Shown: positions 17,090 to 25,735 of the stretch, in pieces | Layout of the letters: each line of letters opens with the position of its first letter | How positions within the stretch are numbered: position 1 is the first letter of the stretch | Assembly (NCBI GenBank): GCA_944384855.1 | Contig: CALWUY010000071.1 | Location: 1 to 64,000, forward strand | Direction of reading: 5' to 3' | DNA: 64,000 nt | Source: an uncultured Clostridia bacterium | GTDB lineage: Bacteria > Bacillota > Clostridia > Oscillospirales > Acutalibacteraceae | Notes under the pieces: model-generated | Databases searched by the model: none | The model's input: only the letters and a program-made list of their open reading frames with translations | Told to the model about the DNA's origin: nothing | Position numbers and translations under genes: made by a program

Positions 17090-17956
17090 ATGAATATTTT
17101 ATTTGTTTGTACGGGCAACACCTGCCGAAGTCCTATGGCGGAAGCCTATTTAAAATCCAAAGACCTGCCAAACTTGGAAGTAAAAAGCCGTGGCATTTCG
17201 GCCGACGGGTCTGCAATCAGCAAAAACGCCGCTGCGGTAATGGCGGAAATCGGCATAGACATATCCGGAATGGTATCAGAGCAGCTGGAGCTTTGCGACC
17301 TTGCCTGGGCGGATAAAATACTGTGTATGTCGGCTTCGCACGGCACGGTGCTCAAAATGTATGCTGACAGCAGTAAAATTTTTATTTTAGGGGGAGGAAT
17401 ATCCGACCCTTACGGTCAGAACGAAGAGATATACCGTCTGTGCCGCGATGAAATAATTAAAGCCATAGACAGCCTGGCAGAAGAAGGATTTTTCAGTGAA
17501 ATAGAAATTATGTCTATAAAGCGGGAGCATCTTAAACCGATAGCCGAGCTTGAAAGCATTTGCTTTTCAGAACCCTGGAGTGAAGAAAGTATTTCAGACG
17601 CCTACAAAAACGGCACAAAATTCTTCGTTGCGGAAAAAAACGGATGTGTAACCGGTTACGCGGGAATAAACTGTATTCTGGACGAAGGATATATTACTAA
17701 CATAGCAGTATTCCCCCAGTACAGAAAAAGCGGAATAGGCACAGCGCTTATAAAAAGGATTTTTTCACTGGCCAAAGATACGGGACTTTCGTTTGTTTCG
17801 CTTGAGGTAAGACAATCAAATCTGGAAGCAATTTCCCTGTATAAAAAGCTGGGATTCAAACAAGAAGGCACACGCCGCAGTTTTTACCGCAACCCGACAG
17901 AAGACGCGTTAATAATGACAAAAAGGTTTGAAGAAAATGAAAATATTAGCAATTGA
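17090..17956 (+). CDS. Fusion: low-molecular-weight protein phosphatase + RimI N-acetyltransferase
   Basis: A single 288-residue frame joins two enzymes. Residues 1-137 are a low-molecular-weight phosphatase: the CX5R loop CTGNTCRS (Cys7-Arg13), followed by PMAEAY, and the acid motif SDPYG near 106. The threonine in CTGNT is the residue that favours phospho-arginine in B. subtilis YwlE, so an arginine phosphatase is possible. Residues 140-288 are a GNAT acetyltransferase resembling RimI: FSEPWSEESI, acetyl-CoA loop QYRKSGIGTALI, and SLEVRQSNLEAISLYKKLGF. RimI acetylates ribosomal protein S18 N-terminal alanine. The stop overlaps tsaD by 20 bases. An internal start at Met140 has no nearby ribosome site. 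Confidence 0.9.
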   Translation: MNILFVCTGNTCRSPMAEAYLKSKDLPNLEVKSRGISADGSAISKNAAAVMAEIGIDISGMVSEQLELCDLAWADKILCMSASHGTVLKMYADSSKIFILGGGISDPYGQNEEIYRLCRDEIIKAIDSLAEEGFFSEIEIMSIKREHLKPIAELESICFSEPWSEESISDAYKNGTKFFVAEKNGCVTGYAGINCILDEGYITNIAVFPQYRKSGIGTALIKRIFSLAKDTGLSFVSLEVRQSNLEAISLYKKLGFKQEGTRRSFYRNPTEDALIMTKRFEENENISN

Positions 17957-18941
17957 AAGTTCATGTGACGAAACTTCTGCCGCAGTAGTTGAAAAACGTA
18001 CAGTCCTTTCAAATATTATTGCCACTCAAATCGAGGAACACCGTATTTACGGCGGTGTAGTACCGGAAATCGCATCCCGGCGTCACACCGAAGCAATATC
18101 CCGTGTATGTGATCTGGCGGTGGAAGAAGCCGGCATAAAATACACTGACATAGACGCCGTGGCAGTGACATTTGCTCCCGGACTTATAGGTTCGCTGTTG
18201 GTAGGTGTAAATTTTGCGAAAGGGCTTTCGGCCGCGCTCGAAGTGCCGCTTATCCCGGTTCACCACCTGAGATCCCACATAGCTGCGAACTACCTTGTAC
18301 ACAAGGAGCTTGAGCCGGAATTTCTATGTCTGCTGGTATCCGGAGGCAACACGGTCATAGCCGAGGTTACCGATTACACAAAATTTAAAATTTTGGGGCA
18401 AACTAACGATGATGCAGCCGGAGAATGTTTTGACAAAACCGCCCGCTGCATGGGGCTTTCATATCCGGGAGGAGTAATGCTTGACAAAATAGCGACCATA
18501 TCGGATACACAAAAATATCCTCTTCCCTTTCCAAAATGTTCAAAAGAGTATGATTTCAGCTTTTCCGGTCTCAAAACAGCGGTTATAAACACTGTTCACA
18601 ATGCCGGGCAAAAGGGTGAAGAAATAGACATACCGGTACTTTGTGCCACTGTAAGACAGCGGGTATGTGATATGCTGATTACAAATACCATAAAAGCGGC
18701 AGAAGACTATGGATACAGAAAAATAGCTGTTGCGGGAGGAGTTTCGGCAAACAGTGAGCTGAGAAAACGAATGGTCGAAGAATGCCGTAACAAAGGATTT
18801 TCACTGTATTTTCCGCCGCTTGAATACTGCAGTGACAATGCGGCGATGGTAGGAGCGCAGGGATATTACGAATATTTATCCGGCAACACTGCGGATTTTT
18901 CGCTCAACGCCGTCGCGACACTTGACATCAATTACGACTGA
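17937..18941 (+). CDS. tsaD: tRNA N6-threonylcarbamoyladenosine transferase subunit TsaD
   Basis: Transfers the threonylcarbamoyl group from the TsaC product to A37 of ANN-reading tRNAs, with TsaB and TsaE (334 residues). ASKHA-fold signs: AIESSCDETSAAVV, VPEIASRRH, the metal motif HLRSH (near 110), LVSGGNT, and DDAAGECFDKTARCMGL. The ATG at 17937 is used; the TTG three codons upstream is less likely. It overlaps the RimI-domain gene, the widely conserved tsaD-rimI association; tsaB and tsaE are not in the window. Confidence 0.95.
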   Translation: MKILAIESSCDETSAAVVEKRTVLSNIIATQIEEHRIYGGVVPEIASRRHTEAISRVCDLAVEEAGIKYTDIDAVAVTFAPGLIGSLLVGVNFAKGLSAALEVPLIPVHHLRSHIAANYLVHKELEPEFLCLLVSGGNTVIAEVTDYTKFKILGQTNDDAAGECFDKTARCMGLSYPGGVMLDKIATISDTQKYPLPFPKCSKEYDFSFSGLKTAVINTVHNAGQKGEEIDIPVLCATVRQRVCDMLITNTIKAAEDYGYRKIAVAGGVSANSELRKRMVEECRNKGFSLYFPPLEYCSDNAAMVGAQGYYEYLSGNTADFSLNAVATLDINYD

Positions 18942-18957
18942 AAAGGTAGTGAACAAA

Positions 18958-19851
18958 ATGCCTGAAAAAAAACTTTTATTAATTGTAAATCCGTGCTCGG
19001 GAAAAGCAAAAATGCGGACCCAGCTTTTGAAAGTAGTGCAAATTTTTTCAGCTGCCGACTATGCGGTAACGGTTTATCCCACAAAATGTCAGGGAGACGC
19101 TACAGTGCGCACTTCAAAACTGACAAACGGTGAATTTGACCTGATAGTTGTATGCGGGGGAGACGGCACACTGAACGAAGCGATTTCGGGAATAATGAAA
19201 TCGAAGACAGAGTGCAAACTGGGGTATATCCCATCAGGAACGCTTAACGAATGGTCTTCGGGACTGAATATTTCAAGACTGATTCCCCAGGCCGCAAAGG
19301 ATATAGTAACCGGCAATGAAATTTTTCTTGATATAGGCAAATTCGGTGATAAGTATTTTTCATACACCGCATCTTTCGGAGCATTTACATCGGCGTCATA
19401 TTCCGCGCCGCAGGATGTCAAAAACGTACTGGGTCAGGCGGCATACGTATTTGAGGGAGTAAAAAGTCTGGGCAATATAAAGCCGGTCCACTTAAAGTTC
19501 GAAGCTGACGACCGCAGGATTGAAGGCAACTTTTTATTCGGATGCGTATCCAACTCCCTGTCTGTTGGGGGAATCGTAAAATTCGATGAAAATTCAGTAA
19601 AACTCAATGACGGTCTGCTGGAAGTTTTTCTTATAAGAAATCCCGACAACATACTCAAGCTTCAGCCGCTGATAGACGGTATTTTAAGGAAAGAATTCGA
19701 CCGTGAAGGCATGGAATTTTTCCACACCAAGCAAATCACGGTATACAGTGAAGAAAACATACCCTGGACGCTTGACGGAGAATATGCCCCGGGGGAAGAA
19801 AAAATAAAAATAAGCAACATTCACAATGCAATAAAATTCATAGTTCCGTAA
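18958..19851 (+). CDS. Diacylglycerol/lipid kinase family protein (YegS/DgkB-like)
   Basis: A 297-residue soluble lipid kinase of the DAGK catalytic family. The phosphate-binding start KLLLIVNPCSGKAKM, the ATP-loop VCGGDGTLNEAISG and GYIPSGTLNEWSSGL (in place of the usual GTxNDFA) are visible, and the C-terminal half has the beta-sandwich with WTLDGEY. It may recycle diacylglycerol or phosphorylate another lipid; the substrate cannot be read from sequence. ATG at 18958 follows AAAAGG; earlier in-frame codons overlap tsaD. It stands just ahead of mreB. Confidence 0.85.
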   Translation: MPEKKLLLIVNPCSGKAKMRTQLLKVVQIFSAADYAVTVYPTKCQGDATVRTSKLTNGEFDLIVVCGGDGTLNEAISGIMKSKTECKLGYIPSGTLNEWSSGLNISRLIPQAAKDIVTGNEIFLDIGKFGDKYFSYTASFGAFTSASYSAPQDVKNVLGQAAYVFEGVKSLGNIKPVHLKFEADDRRIEGNFLFGCVSNSLSVGGIVKFDENSVKLNDGLLEVFLIRNPDNILKLQPLIDGILRKEFDREGMEFFHTKQITVYSEENIPWTLDGEYAPGEEKIKISNIHNAIKFIVP

Positions 19852-19888
19852 ATATTAAAAGTAATAACTTTAAGAAAGAGAGAAAAAT

Positions 19889-20908
19889 ATGTTTACAAGA
19901 GATATAGGAGTTGACTTAGGTACCGCAAATACCTTAGTATGTCTCAAGGGAAAGGGAATAATTATGCGGGAGCCCTCGGTAGTGGCTTATGATATAAGAA
20001 ACGACGCGGTACGAGCCGTAGGAACCGAAGCTAAGGAAATGATCGGAAGAACTCCGGGGTCTATCGTAGCGGTAAGGCCGCTTAAAGACGGGGTAATCGC
20101 CGATTTCGGAGTTACGGCGGCAATGCTTAAAAGATTTATAAATCAGGCGCTCAGAGGCTCGCTGTTTTCGAGGGTAAGGATGGTAGTCTGTATTCCCGCA
20201 GGAATAACAGAGGTTGAAAGCCACGCGGTTTATGATGCTGCCAAACAGGCAGGAGCGTCGGATATAGTGCTTGTAGAGGAACCGATGGCGGCTGCGGTAG
20301 GAGCAGGACTTCCGGTAGCAGACGCTTCAGGAAGCATGGTTGTCGACATAGGCGGAGGCACAAGCGAAGTAGCCGTAATATCTCTCGGGGACATAGTTAC
20401 CGCTCAGTCGATAAGGACAGCGGGAGACGATCTGGACGAAGCGATTATAAATTATATTAGAAGAAAGCACAATCTGCTTATAGGGGAACGTACAGCTGAA
20501 CAGATAAAAATAGAAATCGGCTCGGCAAAACCCTACGAGAATGAAACAAGCATTGAAATAAAGGGAAGAAACCAGGTAGACGGTCTTCCGAAAAATGTAG
20601 TAATTTCGTCTGAGGAAGTGAGAGAAGCTATGGCAGACCCGATTTCCCAGATAATAGACACTATACGTGTAACGCTTGAGAAAACCCCGCCGGAATTAAG
20701 TTCAGATATTATTGAACGCGGCATAACAATGACCGGAGGAGGAGCGCTTCTGAGAGGATTGGCTGAGCTTATAGCGGAGGAAACCGGCATACCGGTAACA
20801 GTTGCGGCAAATCCGCTTGACTGCGTAGTATTAGGAACAGCCAAGCACCTTGAAGGCGATGAAGCATTCAGGAATTATGTATTCCGCAGAGGCAAAAGAT
20901 TCAGGTAG
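19889..20908 (+). CDS. mreB: Rod-shape actin homologue MreB
   Basis: A 339-residue bacterial actin that organises lateral wall synthesis. Phosphate loops IGVDLGTANTLV and MVVDIGGGTSEVAV, the hinge VEEPMAAAVGAGLP and ITMTGGGALLRGL are intact. The C-terminal tail is basic (RNYVFRRGKRFR). Ribosome site AAGAAAGAGAG precedes ATG. It begins an mreB-mreC-mreD-PBP2 set, the elongasome cluster. Confidence 0.96.
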   Translation: MFTRDIGVDLGTANTLVCLKGKGIIMREPSVVAYDIRNDAVRAVGTEAKEMIGRTPGSIVAVRPLKDGVIADFGVTAAMLKRFINQALRGSLFSRVRMVVCIPAGITEVESHAVYDAAKQAGASDIVLVEEPMAAAVGAGLPVADASGSMVVDIGGGTSEVAVISLGDIVTAQSIRTAGDDLDEAIINYIRRKHNLLIGERTAEQIKIEIGSAKPYENETSIEIKGRNQVDGLPKNVVISSEEVREAMADPISQIIDTIRVTLEKTPPELSSDIIERGITMTGGGALLRGLAELIAEETGIPVTVAANPLDCVVLGTAKHLEGDEAFRNYVFRRGKRFR

Positions 20909-20980
20909 ATAACGCAGTCATATATATGCTGAACAGCATACACAGCTAAAAATGACGTTTATTATAACGGGAGGACAGTA

Positions 20981-21838
20981 ATGCGATTTTTCTTTCGCAG
21001 CAGACAGTTCAAGGTAATACTTGGTATAACGGTCTGCTTAATTGCAATATCACTGATATGTTTTTTTGTGGGAGGCAGGCTTTCGCCGCAGTCGGATATA
21101 ACCGGCACGTTAGCGGCGCCGTTCAGAGCTGCCTTCACGTATGTTTCCAACGGCATATCTGACATTGCCGCCGCTCTGAGCGACGGTAACGAAGCCATGA
21201 TAAAGAATGCCGATCTTGAAAATGAAATCAGCGAGCTGAGAGAAAAGCTTGCCGACTATGAAAAAGCGGTTGCCGAAAACGATTTTTACAAGGATTACCT
21301 TGAGATAAAAGACAATAATCCGGATTATGAATTCTGTCCGGCTACGCTGATATCAAGAGACAAGAACGATCCTTACGGAAGTTTCGTAATAAATAAAGGT
21401 TCGGCAGACGGAATAAAAAGTCACGATCCTGTGATAAGCGAATCGGAGCTTGTAGGTTACGTTACAGATGTCGGGCTTACTACATCTAAGGTAGTAACTA
21501 TTTTAAGTCCGGATATAACGCTTGGAGCGCTTGACAACCGCACAAACGACTCCGGGGTAGTTTCAGGCACACTGGAATTTGCCGAAGACGGTCAGACCCG
21601 GTTTTACAATCTTTCGCGCTCCTGCAATGTAGCCATAGGGGATTACGTGGTTACTTCAGGTGAGGGAATTTTCCCGTCGGGGCTTCTCATAGGCACTGTC
21701 ACTTCAATAGGCAGCGACGAATACAATACTTCGATATACGCGGCTGTCGAGCCGTTTGCCGATATCGACAGTCTCAGGAATGTAATGGTAATAACAAATT
21801 TCGAAGGCAAAGGCGGACTTAATCCCGACGGCGAATAA
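20981..21838 (+). CDS. mreC: Rod-shape-determining protein MreC
   Basis: A 285-residue bitopic membrane protein: one N-terminal helix (about 12-32), a coiled coil (about 68-105, ENEISELREKLADYEKAV), then two beta-barrel domains (RDKNDPYGSFVINKGSADGI, VGYVTDVGLTTSKVVTILSPD). It scaffolds PBP2 and MreB. ATG follows GGGAGGACAGTA. The C-terminus is short and an overlapping +1 frame stays open for about 50 codons past the stop; see findings. A perfect 16-base palindrome (TATGCTGAACAGCATA) lies at 20925-20940 between mreB and mreC. Confidence 0.93.
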   Translation: MRFFFRSRQFKVILGITVCLIAISLICFFVGGRLSPQSDITGTLAAPFRAAFTYVSNGISDIAAALSDGNEAMIKNADLENEISELREKLADYEKAVAENDFYKDYLEIKDNNPDYEFCPATLISRDKNDPYGSFVINKGSADGIKSHDPVISESELVGYVTDVGLTTSKVVTILSPDITLGALDNRTNDSGVVSGTLEFAEDGQTRFYNLSRSCNVAIGDYVVTSGEGIFPSGLLIGTVTSIGSDEYNTSIYAAVEPFADIDSLRNVMVITNFEGKGGLNPDGE

Positions 21839-21995
21839 AAGAGTAACTGCCGACCCGTATCTGAAGGAAACGGTTAAACCGCCGTTTACCCTGTATACCG
21901 GCACCTATACATATAAAAACTCAAAATTTATTGCAGACTGACATTTTTTACGATTACAGGCCGGTATTCAAAGCGGCAGAAGGGAGAGCAGAACT

Positions 21996-22505
21996 GTGCA
22001 GAAAAAGCATCATCCGTTTTTGGCTTTAGCAAACATACTTATATTTGCTGCCGTAATAGTTTTTCAAACATCAGAGCTCTGCGATATCAGTATAAGAACT
22101 GCTTCTCCGATGCTGCTGCTGCCGCTGTTATGCTCATACGCGTTTTTTTCCGATATAAAGCGCTGTGTGGCTGCCGGAATGATATCGGGAGCATTCATTG
22201 ACAGTATAAGCCAAGGTGCATACTGTTTTAACACTATAATATTAATGCTTTTAGCCGTCGGGGTCTGCCTTGCGGCCAACAACCTTTTCAACAAAAACAT
22301 ATTTGCGGCTTCGGTATTATCACTGATGATTTCGCTGATATATTATATATTTTTATGGCTGTTTTTTTATTTATCAGGAAGCGACATGGAAAGCAGCGTC
22401 GGATACCTGCTTAAATATGCGATACCGTCGGCAGTGTACAGCGCAGTTTTCGTATTTCCATTTTATTTTATATACAATCGTTTTAGAAAAATCAAAGAAC
22501 ACTGA
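21996..22505 (+). CDS. mreD: Rod-shape-determining membrane protein MreD
   Basis: A 169-residue integral membrane protein with about five or six hydrophobic helices and few charged residues, located between mreC and the class B PBP as in other Firmicutes. Sequence conservation is weak in this family, so the call leans on position, size and topology. It starts with GTG nine bases after GGGAG. Confidence 0.85.
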   Translation: MQKKHHPFLALANILIFAAVIVFQTSELCDISIRTASPMLLLPLLCSYAFFSDIKRCVAAGMISGAFIDSISQGAYCFNTIILMLLAVGVCLAANNLFNKNIFAASVLSLMISLIYYIFLWLFFYLSGSDMESSVGYLLKYAIPSAVYSAVFVFPFYFIYNRFRKIKEH

Positions 22506-22522
22506 TATTCGGAGGGTTAACA

Positions 22523-24502
22523 TTGCCTTTTAAGAAAAAGAGTCAAACAAAGCTGACATTTTTATCCTGCCTGCTTATTGTTACAATATTGCTATTCTCA
22601 TTCAAAACATATTCGATACAGGTAACAAATGCTGCCGAGTACACAGATAAAAACGACGGTGCGTCATCTGTGCTTACAGCGGTTTTAAAAGCTCCGCGCG
22701 GAGAAATACTGGACTGCTACGGAAGACAGATAGCAATAAACCGTGACGGATACAATGTAGTATTCAACAAAGCATACGTAAAAGATAATCTGAATGATAT
22801 AATACTTACGCTCATCAATCTTTTGCAGCAAAGCAAGGTTGAATGGAAGGACGAGCTTCCTATGTCTCCGGCAGAGCCGTACGGATATACCGATGACGGC
22901 GATACCGAACGGTTAATAGAGGTTTTGGAGCTTTCGCACTATGCTACAGCTGAGAACTGTTTTGACGCGATGGTTTCAAAATATGAGCTCGAAGATTATA
23001 CCAAAGATGAGCAGAGAAAGATAATGGGCGTCAGGTACAGTATGGAAATAGCCGATTTTTCAATATCCTATCCATACACATTTGCCGAAGACATTCCGAC
23101 CGAACTTATGAGAAAAATATCTGAGTCGTCATTTATGCTTAACGGGGTTACGGTGGAAGTGGTACCGTTCAGAGAATATACCGACACCACGCTTGCGGTA
23201 AATCTAATAGGTACAGTAGGTCCAATTTACAAGGAAGACTGGGAAGAATACAAAGCCAAAGGATATTCATACGATGACAAAGTAGGCAAAAGCGGAATAG
23301 AAAGATGGGGAGAAGAATACTTAAAGGGAACTGACGGAGAAATAACATACCGTTTGGATGCCAAAGGAAATATTATTTCAAAGGAAGTTACAAAAGAGCC
23401 TGTGGCGGGAAAGACCATAATGCTGACATTGGATAAGGTTATGCAGCAAAGCGCCCAGAAATCGCTTGAAACGGTTATAAAAAATCTTCAGTCTGAGGAC
23501 AGCACTGTAACTGCCGGAGCGGCAGTCGCGGTAAGAATTGACTCAGGGAGCGTTATCTGTGCTGCAAATTATCCTACTTACGATTCTGCTACCATGAACA
23601 AAAACTACGAATCTCTTGCGGCAGATCCCACAAAACCGCTTACAGACCGTGCATTTCAGGGTGTATACCCCATAGGCTCGACAATCAAGCCGATTGTTGC
23701 AATAGCGGCGCTGGAAACCGGTAAATATCAATTAGGTGAGACTATTTTCTGCTCGCAGACATACCGTTATTTTTCGGACTATCAGCCGAAATGCATGCAC
23801 TATCACGGAACAATGACGCTTAAGAATGCACTTTCAAAGAGCTGTAACTACTTTTTCTTTGATTTAGGAAGAAGAGTCGGTGCTGTAGACCTAACCGAAT
23901 ACTTCAAGCAGTTCGGTTTAGGGGTTGAAACGGGAGTTGAGGTAGACGATTCATCGGGAATACTGTTGGAGCCCAAGTCCAACGGAATGGGAGGAGACAC
24001 ACTGCAGATTTCCATCGGACAGCTAAACGCGTTTACGCCGCTTCAGCTTGCAAACTATACGGCTACTCTTGCAAACGGCGGAACGCATTACAGAGCAAGC
24101 CTTATAGAAAAAATCGTATCCTATGACATTTCGGAGATTTATGAGGAAAGAGAGCCGGAAGTACTGAACACCGTCAAAATGAGCGATAAGAACCTCAATG
24201 CCGTAAAGGAAGGAATGCTTTCGGTTACTGAGGACGGTACCGGACGGGCGGCATTGGGAGATTATCCTATAAAGGTAGGAGGAAAAACCGGAACATCGCA
24301 GGTATTGAACCAGGCGGATCACAGCGTATTCGTAGCCTTCGCGCCGTTTGACAATCCGCAGATAGCAATTTCGGTAGTGCTTGAACACGGTGATTCGGGA
24401 TACTCAGCCGGTACAATTGTAAGAAACATACTCGACACCTACTTTTTCACTGATAATACTGCTCAATCCACAGAAGATATGCCGTTTACCGTATTAGATT
24501 GA
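22523..24502 (+). CDS. mrdA: Class B penicillin-binding protein (PBP2/MrdA-like transpeptidase)
   Basis: Crosslinks peptidoglycan during elongation (659 residues). A short cytoplasmic basic N-terminus and one membrane helix (about 11-30) precede the dimerisation domain (RGEILDCYGRQIAINRDG). Transpeptidase motifs: SxxK in GSTIKP (about 383-388), SxN in SKSCNYF, and KTGT in GGKTGTSQV (about 587). Start is TTG six bases after GGAGGG. The partner RodA is not in the window. Confidence 0.93.
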   Translation: MPFKKKSQTKLTFLSCLLIVTILLFSFKTYSIQVTNAAEYTDKNDGASSVLTAVLKAPRGEILDCYGRQIAINRDGYNVVFNKAYVKDNLNDIILTLINLLQQSKVEWKDELPMSPAEPYGYTDDGDTERLIEVLELSHYATAENCFDAMVSKYELEDYTKDEQRKIMGVRYSMEIADFSISYPYTFAEDIPTELMRKISESSFMLNGVTVEVVPFREYTDTTLAVNLIGTVGPIYKEDWEEYKAKGYSYDDKVGKSGIERWGEEYLKGTDGEITYRLDAKGNIISKEVTKEPVAGKTIMLTLDKVMQQSAQKSLETVIKNLQSEDSTVTAGAAVAVRIDSGSVICAANYPTYDSATMNKNYESLAADPTKPLTDRAFQGVYPIGSTIKPIVAIAALETGKYQLGETIFCSQTYRYFSDYQPKCMHYHGTMTLKNALSKSCNYFFFDLGRRVGAVDLTEYFKQFGLGVETGVEVDDSSGILLEPKSNGMGGDTLQISIGQLNAFTPLQLANYTATLANGGTHYRASLIEKIVSYDISEIYEEREPEVLNTVKMSDKNLNAVKEGMLSVTEDGTGRAALGDYPIKVGGKTGTSQVLNQADHSVFVAFAPFDNPQIAISVVLEHGDSGYSAGTIVRNILDTYFFTDNTAQSTEDMPFTVLD

Positions 24503-24503
24503 T

Positions 24504-24532
24504 TTGACAAAAATGTATCAATATGGTAGAAT
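24504..24532 (+). promoter_or_regulatory. Sigma-A promoter of minD-mgsA-hisS-aspS
   Basis: TTGACA (24504-24509), 17-base spacer, TAGAAT (24527-24532), beginning right at the stop codon of the PBP gene. It gives this unit its own expression separate from the mre genes. Confidence 0.78.
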
Positions 24533-24580
24533 ATCTATCATGATTTACACATATCACAACGAAAGGTTACGGTAATTAAA

Positions 24581-25312
24581 ATGAGCAGAATATTTGCTGT
24601 TACCTCCGGCAAAGGCGGCGTCGGAAAATCGACCGTAGCGGTAGGGCTTGCATCGGCTTTTGCGGCAAGAGCTGACAAAGTGCTGCTTGTTGATATGGAC
24701 GAAGGATTCAGATGTCTGGACCTCATGCTCGGAATTGACTCAAAGACTGTATTTGATCTTTCAGACATACTTGGCGGAAAGGATATTGATGACGCAGCAT
24801 ACGCATGCGACAGCGTACAAAACCTGTATCTCATACCGGCCGCCTCAAAACAAGGTCTTATAGATATTCAGCAGTTCAAAGAATTCGCCCTGAAAGCGGC
24901 CTGCAGTTTTGATATTATAATATTTGATTTCCCGGCAGGAATTAATCCTGAGCTTTACTGCGCGCTGCCTGAGGACACACTGTTTTTAGCCGTAGCAGTA
25001 CCGGATCCGGTATCTATAAGAGATGCATATCAGATAAGCCGCATGCTAAGCGAATACAGCCTTCCGGCAAGGCTTATAATAAACCGTTTTATTCACAGTC
25101 AAAGCCGCAGAACCGGCTTTAAAAATATAGACAATATAATAGATTCTTCCGGGATCAGACTGTTAGGGATCATACCGGAAAGTGAAGAACTGGCAATGCT
25201 GTCAGTTACCCACAAGCTCAAAAAGCACTGCCGCGCTCTTTTGGCATTCAAGAGGATAGCCGCCAGGCTTTCGGGAGAGCAGCAGCTGCTTCCAAAACTA
25301 AAAAAAATCTGA
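24581..25312 (+). CDS. minD: MinD/ParA-family septum-site ATPase
   Basis: A 243-residue deviant Walker ATPase: VTSGKGGVGKST (about 8-19), VDMDEGFRCLDLMLG (switch I), and FDFPAGI in place of the usual DxPAG Walker B. Position after mreBCD-PBP and before mgsA matches clostridial minD, but minC and minE, which normally flank it, are absent. The C-terminus (RLSGEQQLLPKLKKI) could form a short amphipathic membrane-targeting helix. The usual role is polar inhibition of FtsZ; without MinC/E here, that role is uncertain. Confidence 0.82.
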   Translation: MSRIFAVTSGKGGVGKSTVAVGLASAFAARADKVLLVDMDEGFRCLDLMLGIDSKTVFDLSDILGGKDIDDAAYACDSVQNLYLIPAASKQGLIDIQQFKEFALKAACSFDIIIFDFPAGINPELYCALPEDTLFLAVAVPDPVSIRDAYQISRMLSEYSLPARLIINRFIHSQSRRTGFKNIDNIIDSSGIRLLGIIPESEELAMLSVTHKLKKHCRALLAFKRIAARLSGEQQLLPKLKKI

Positions 25313-25327
25313 AAGGATGTTTATATA

Positions 25328-25729
25328 ATGACAATTGCTATTATCGCGCATGACGCCAAAAAAGAACTTATGGTTCAGTTTTGCATCGCCTACTGCGGAA
25401 TTTTAAGTAAATACAATCTTGTAGCCACGGGTTCCACCGGAAAGATGGTCGCGGAAGCCACAGGACTCAATATAATACAGTTTTTAGGCGGTTCTCAGGG
25501 AGGGGCGCAGCAGATAGCCTCAAGAATAGGCTGTGATGAAATCGACATGCTGCTTATGTTCCGTGACCCGCTTAATCCGAAAGCCGGCGAGCCGGATGAA
25601 CATGCGCTTCTGCGTTTGTGCGATGTTCATAACATTCCGGTTGCCACCAATATCGCCACAGCGGAAATGCTGATACACGGTCTTGAAAGAGGAGATCTCG
25701 ACTGGCGTGAAATTGTTAAAAAAGGATAA
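25328..25729 (+). CDS. mgsA: Methylglyoxal synthase
   Basis: Converts dihydroxyacetone phosphate to methylglyoxal, a bypass of lower glycolysis when phosphate is short (133 residues). Motifs: IAHDAKKELM at the N-terminus, the phosphate loop ATGSTGKM, GGSQGGAQQI, and the catalytic MFRDPL region with the active-site Asp. The minD-mgsA neighbourhood is usual in clostridia. ATG follows GAAAGGATG. Confidence 0.95.
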   Translation: MTIAIIAHDAKKELMVQFCIAYCGILSKYNLVATGSTGKMVAEATGLNIIQFLGGSQGGAQQIASRIGCDEIDMLLMFRDPLNPKAGEPDEHALLRLCDVHNIPVATNIATAEMLIHGLERGDLDWREIVKKG

Positions 25730-25735
25730 GGTAAA

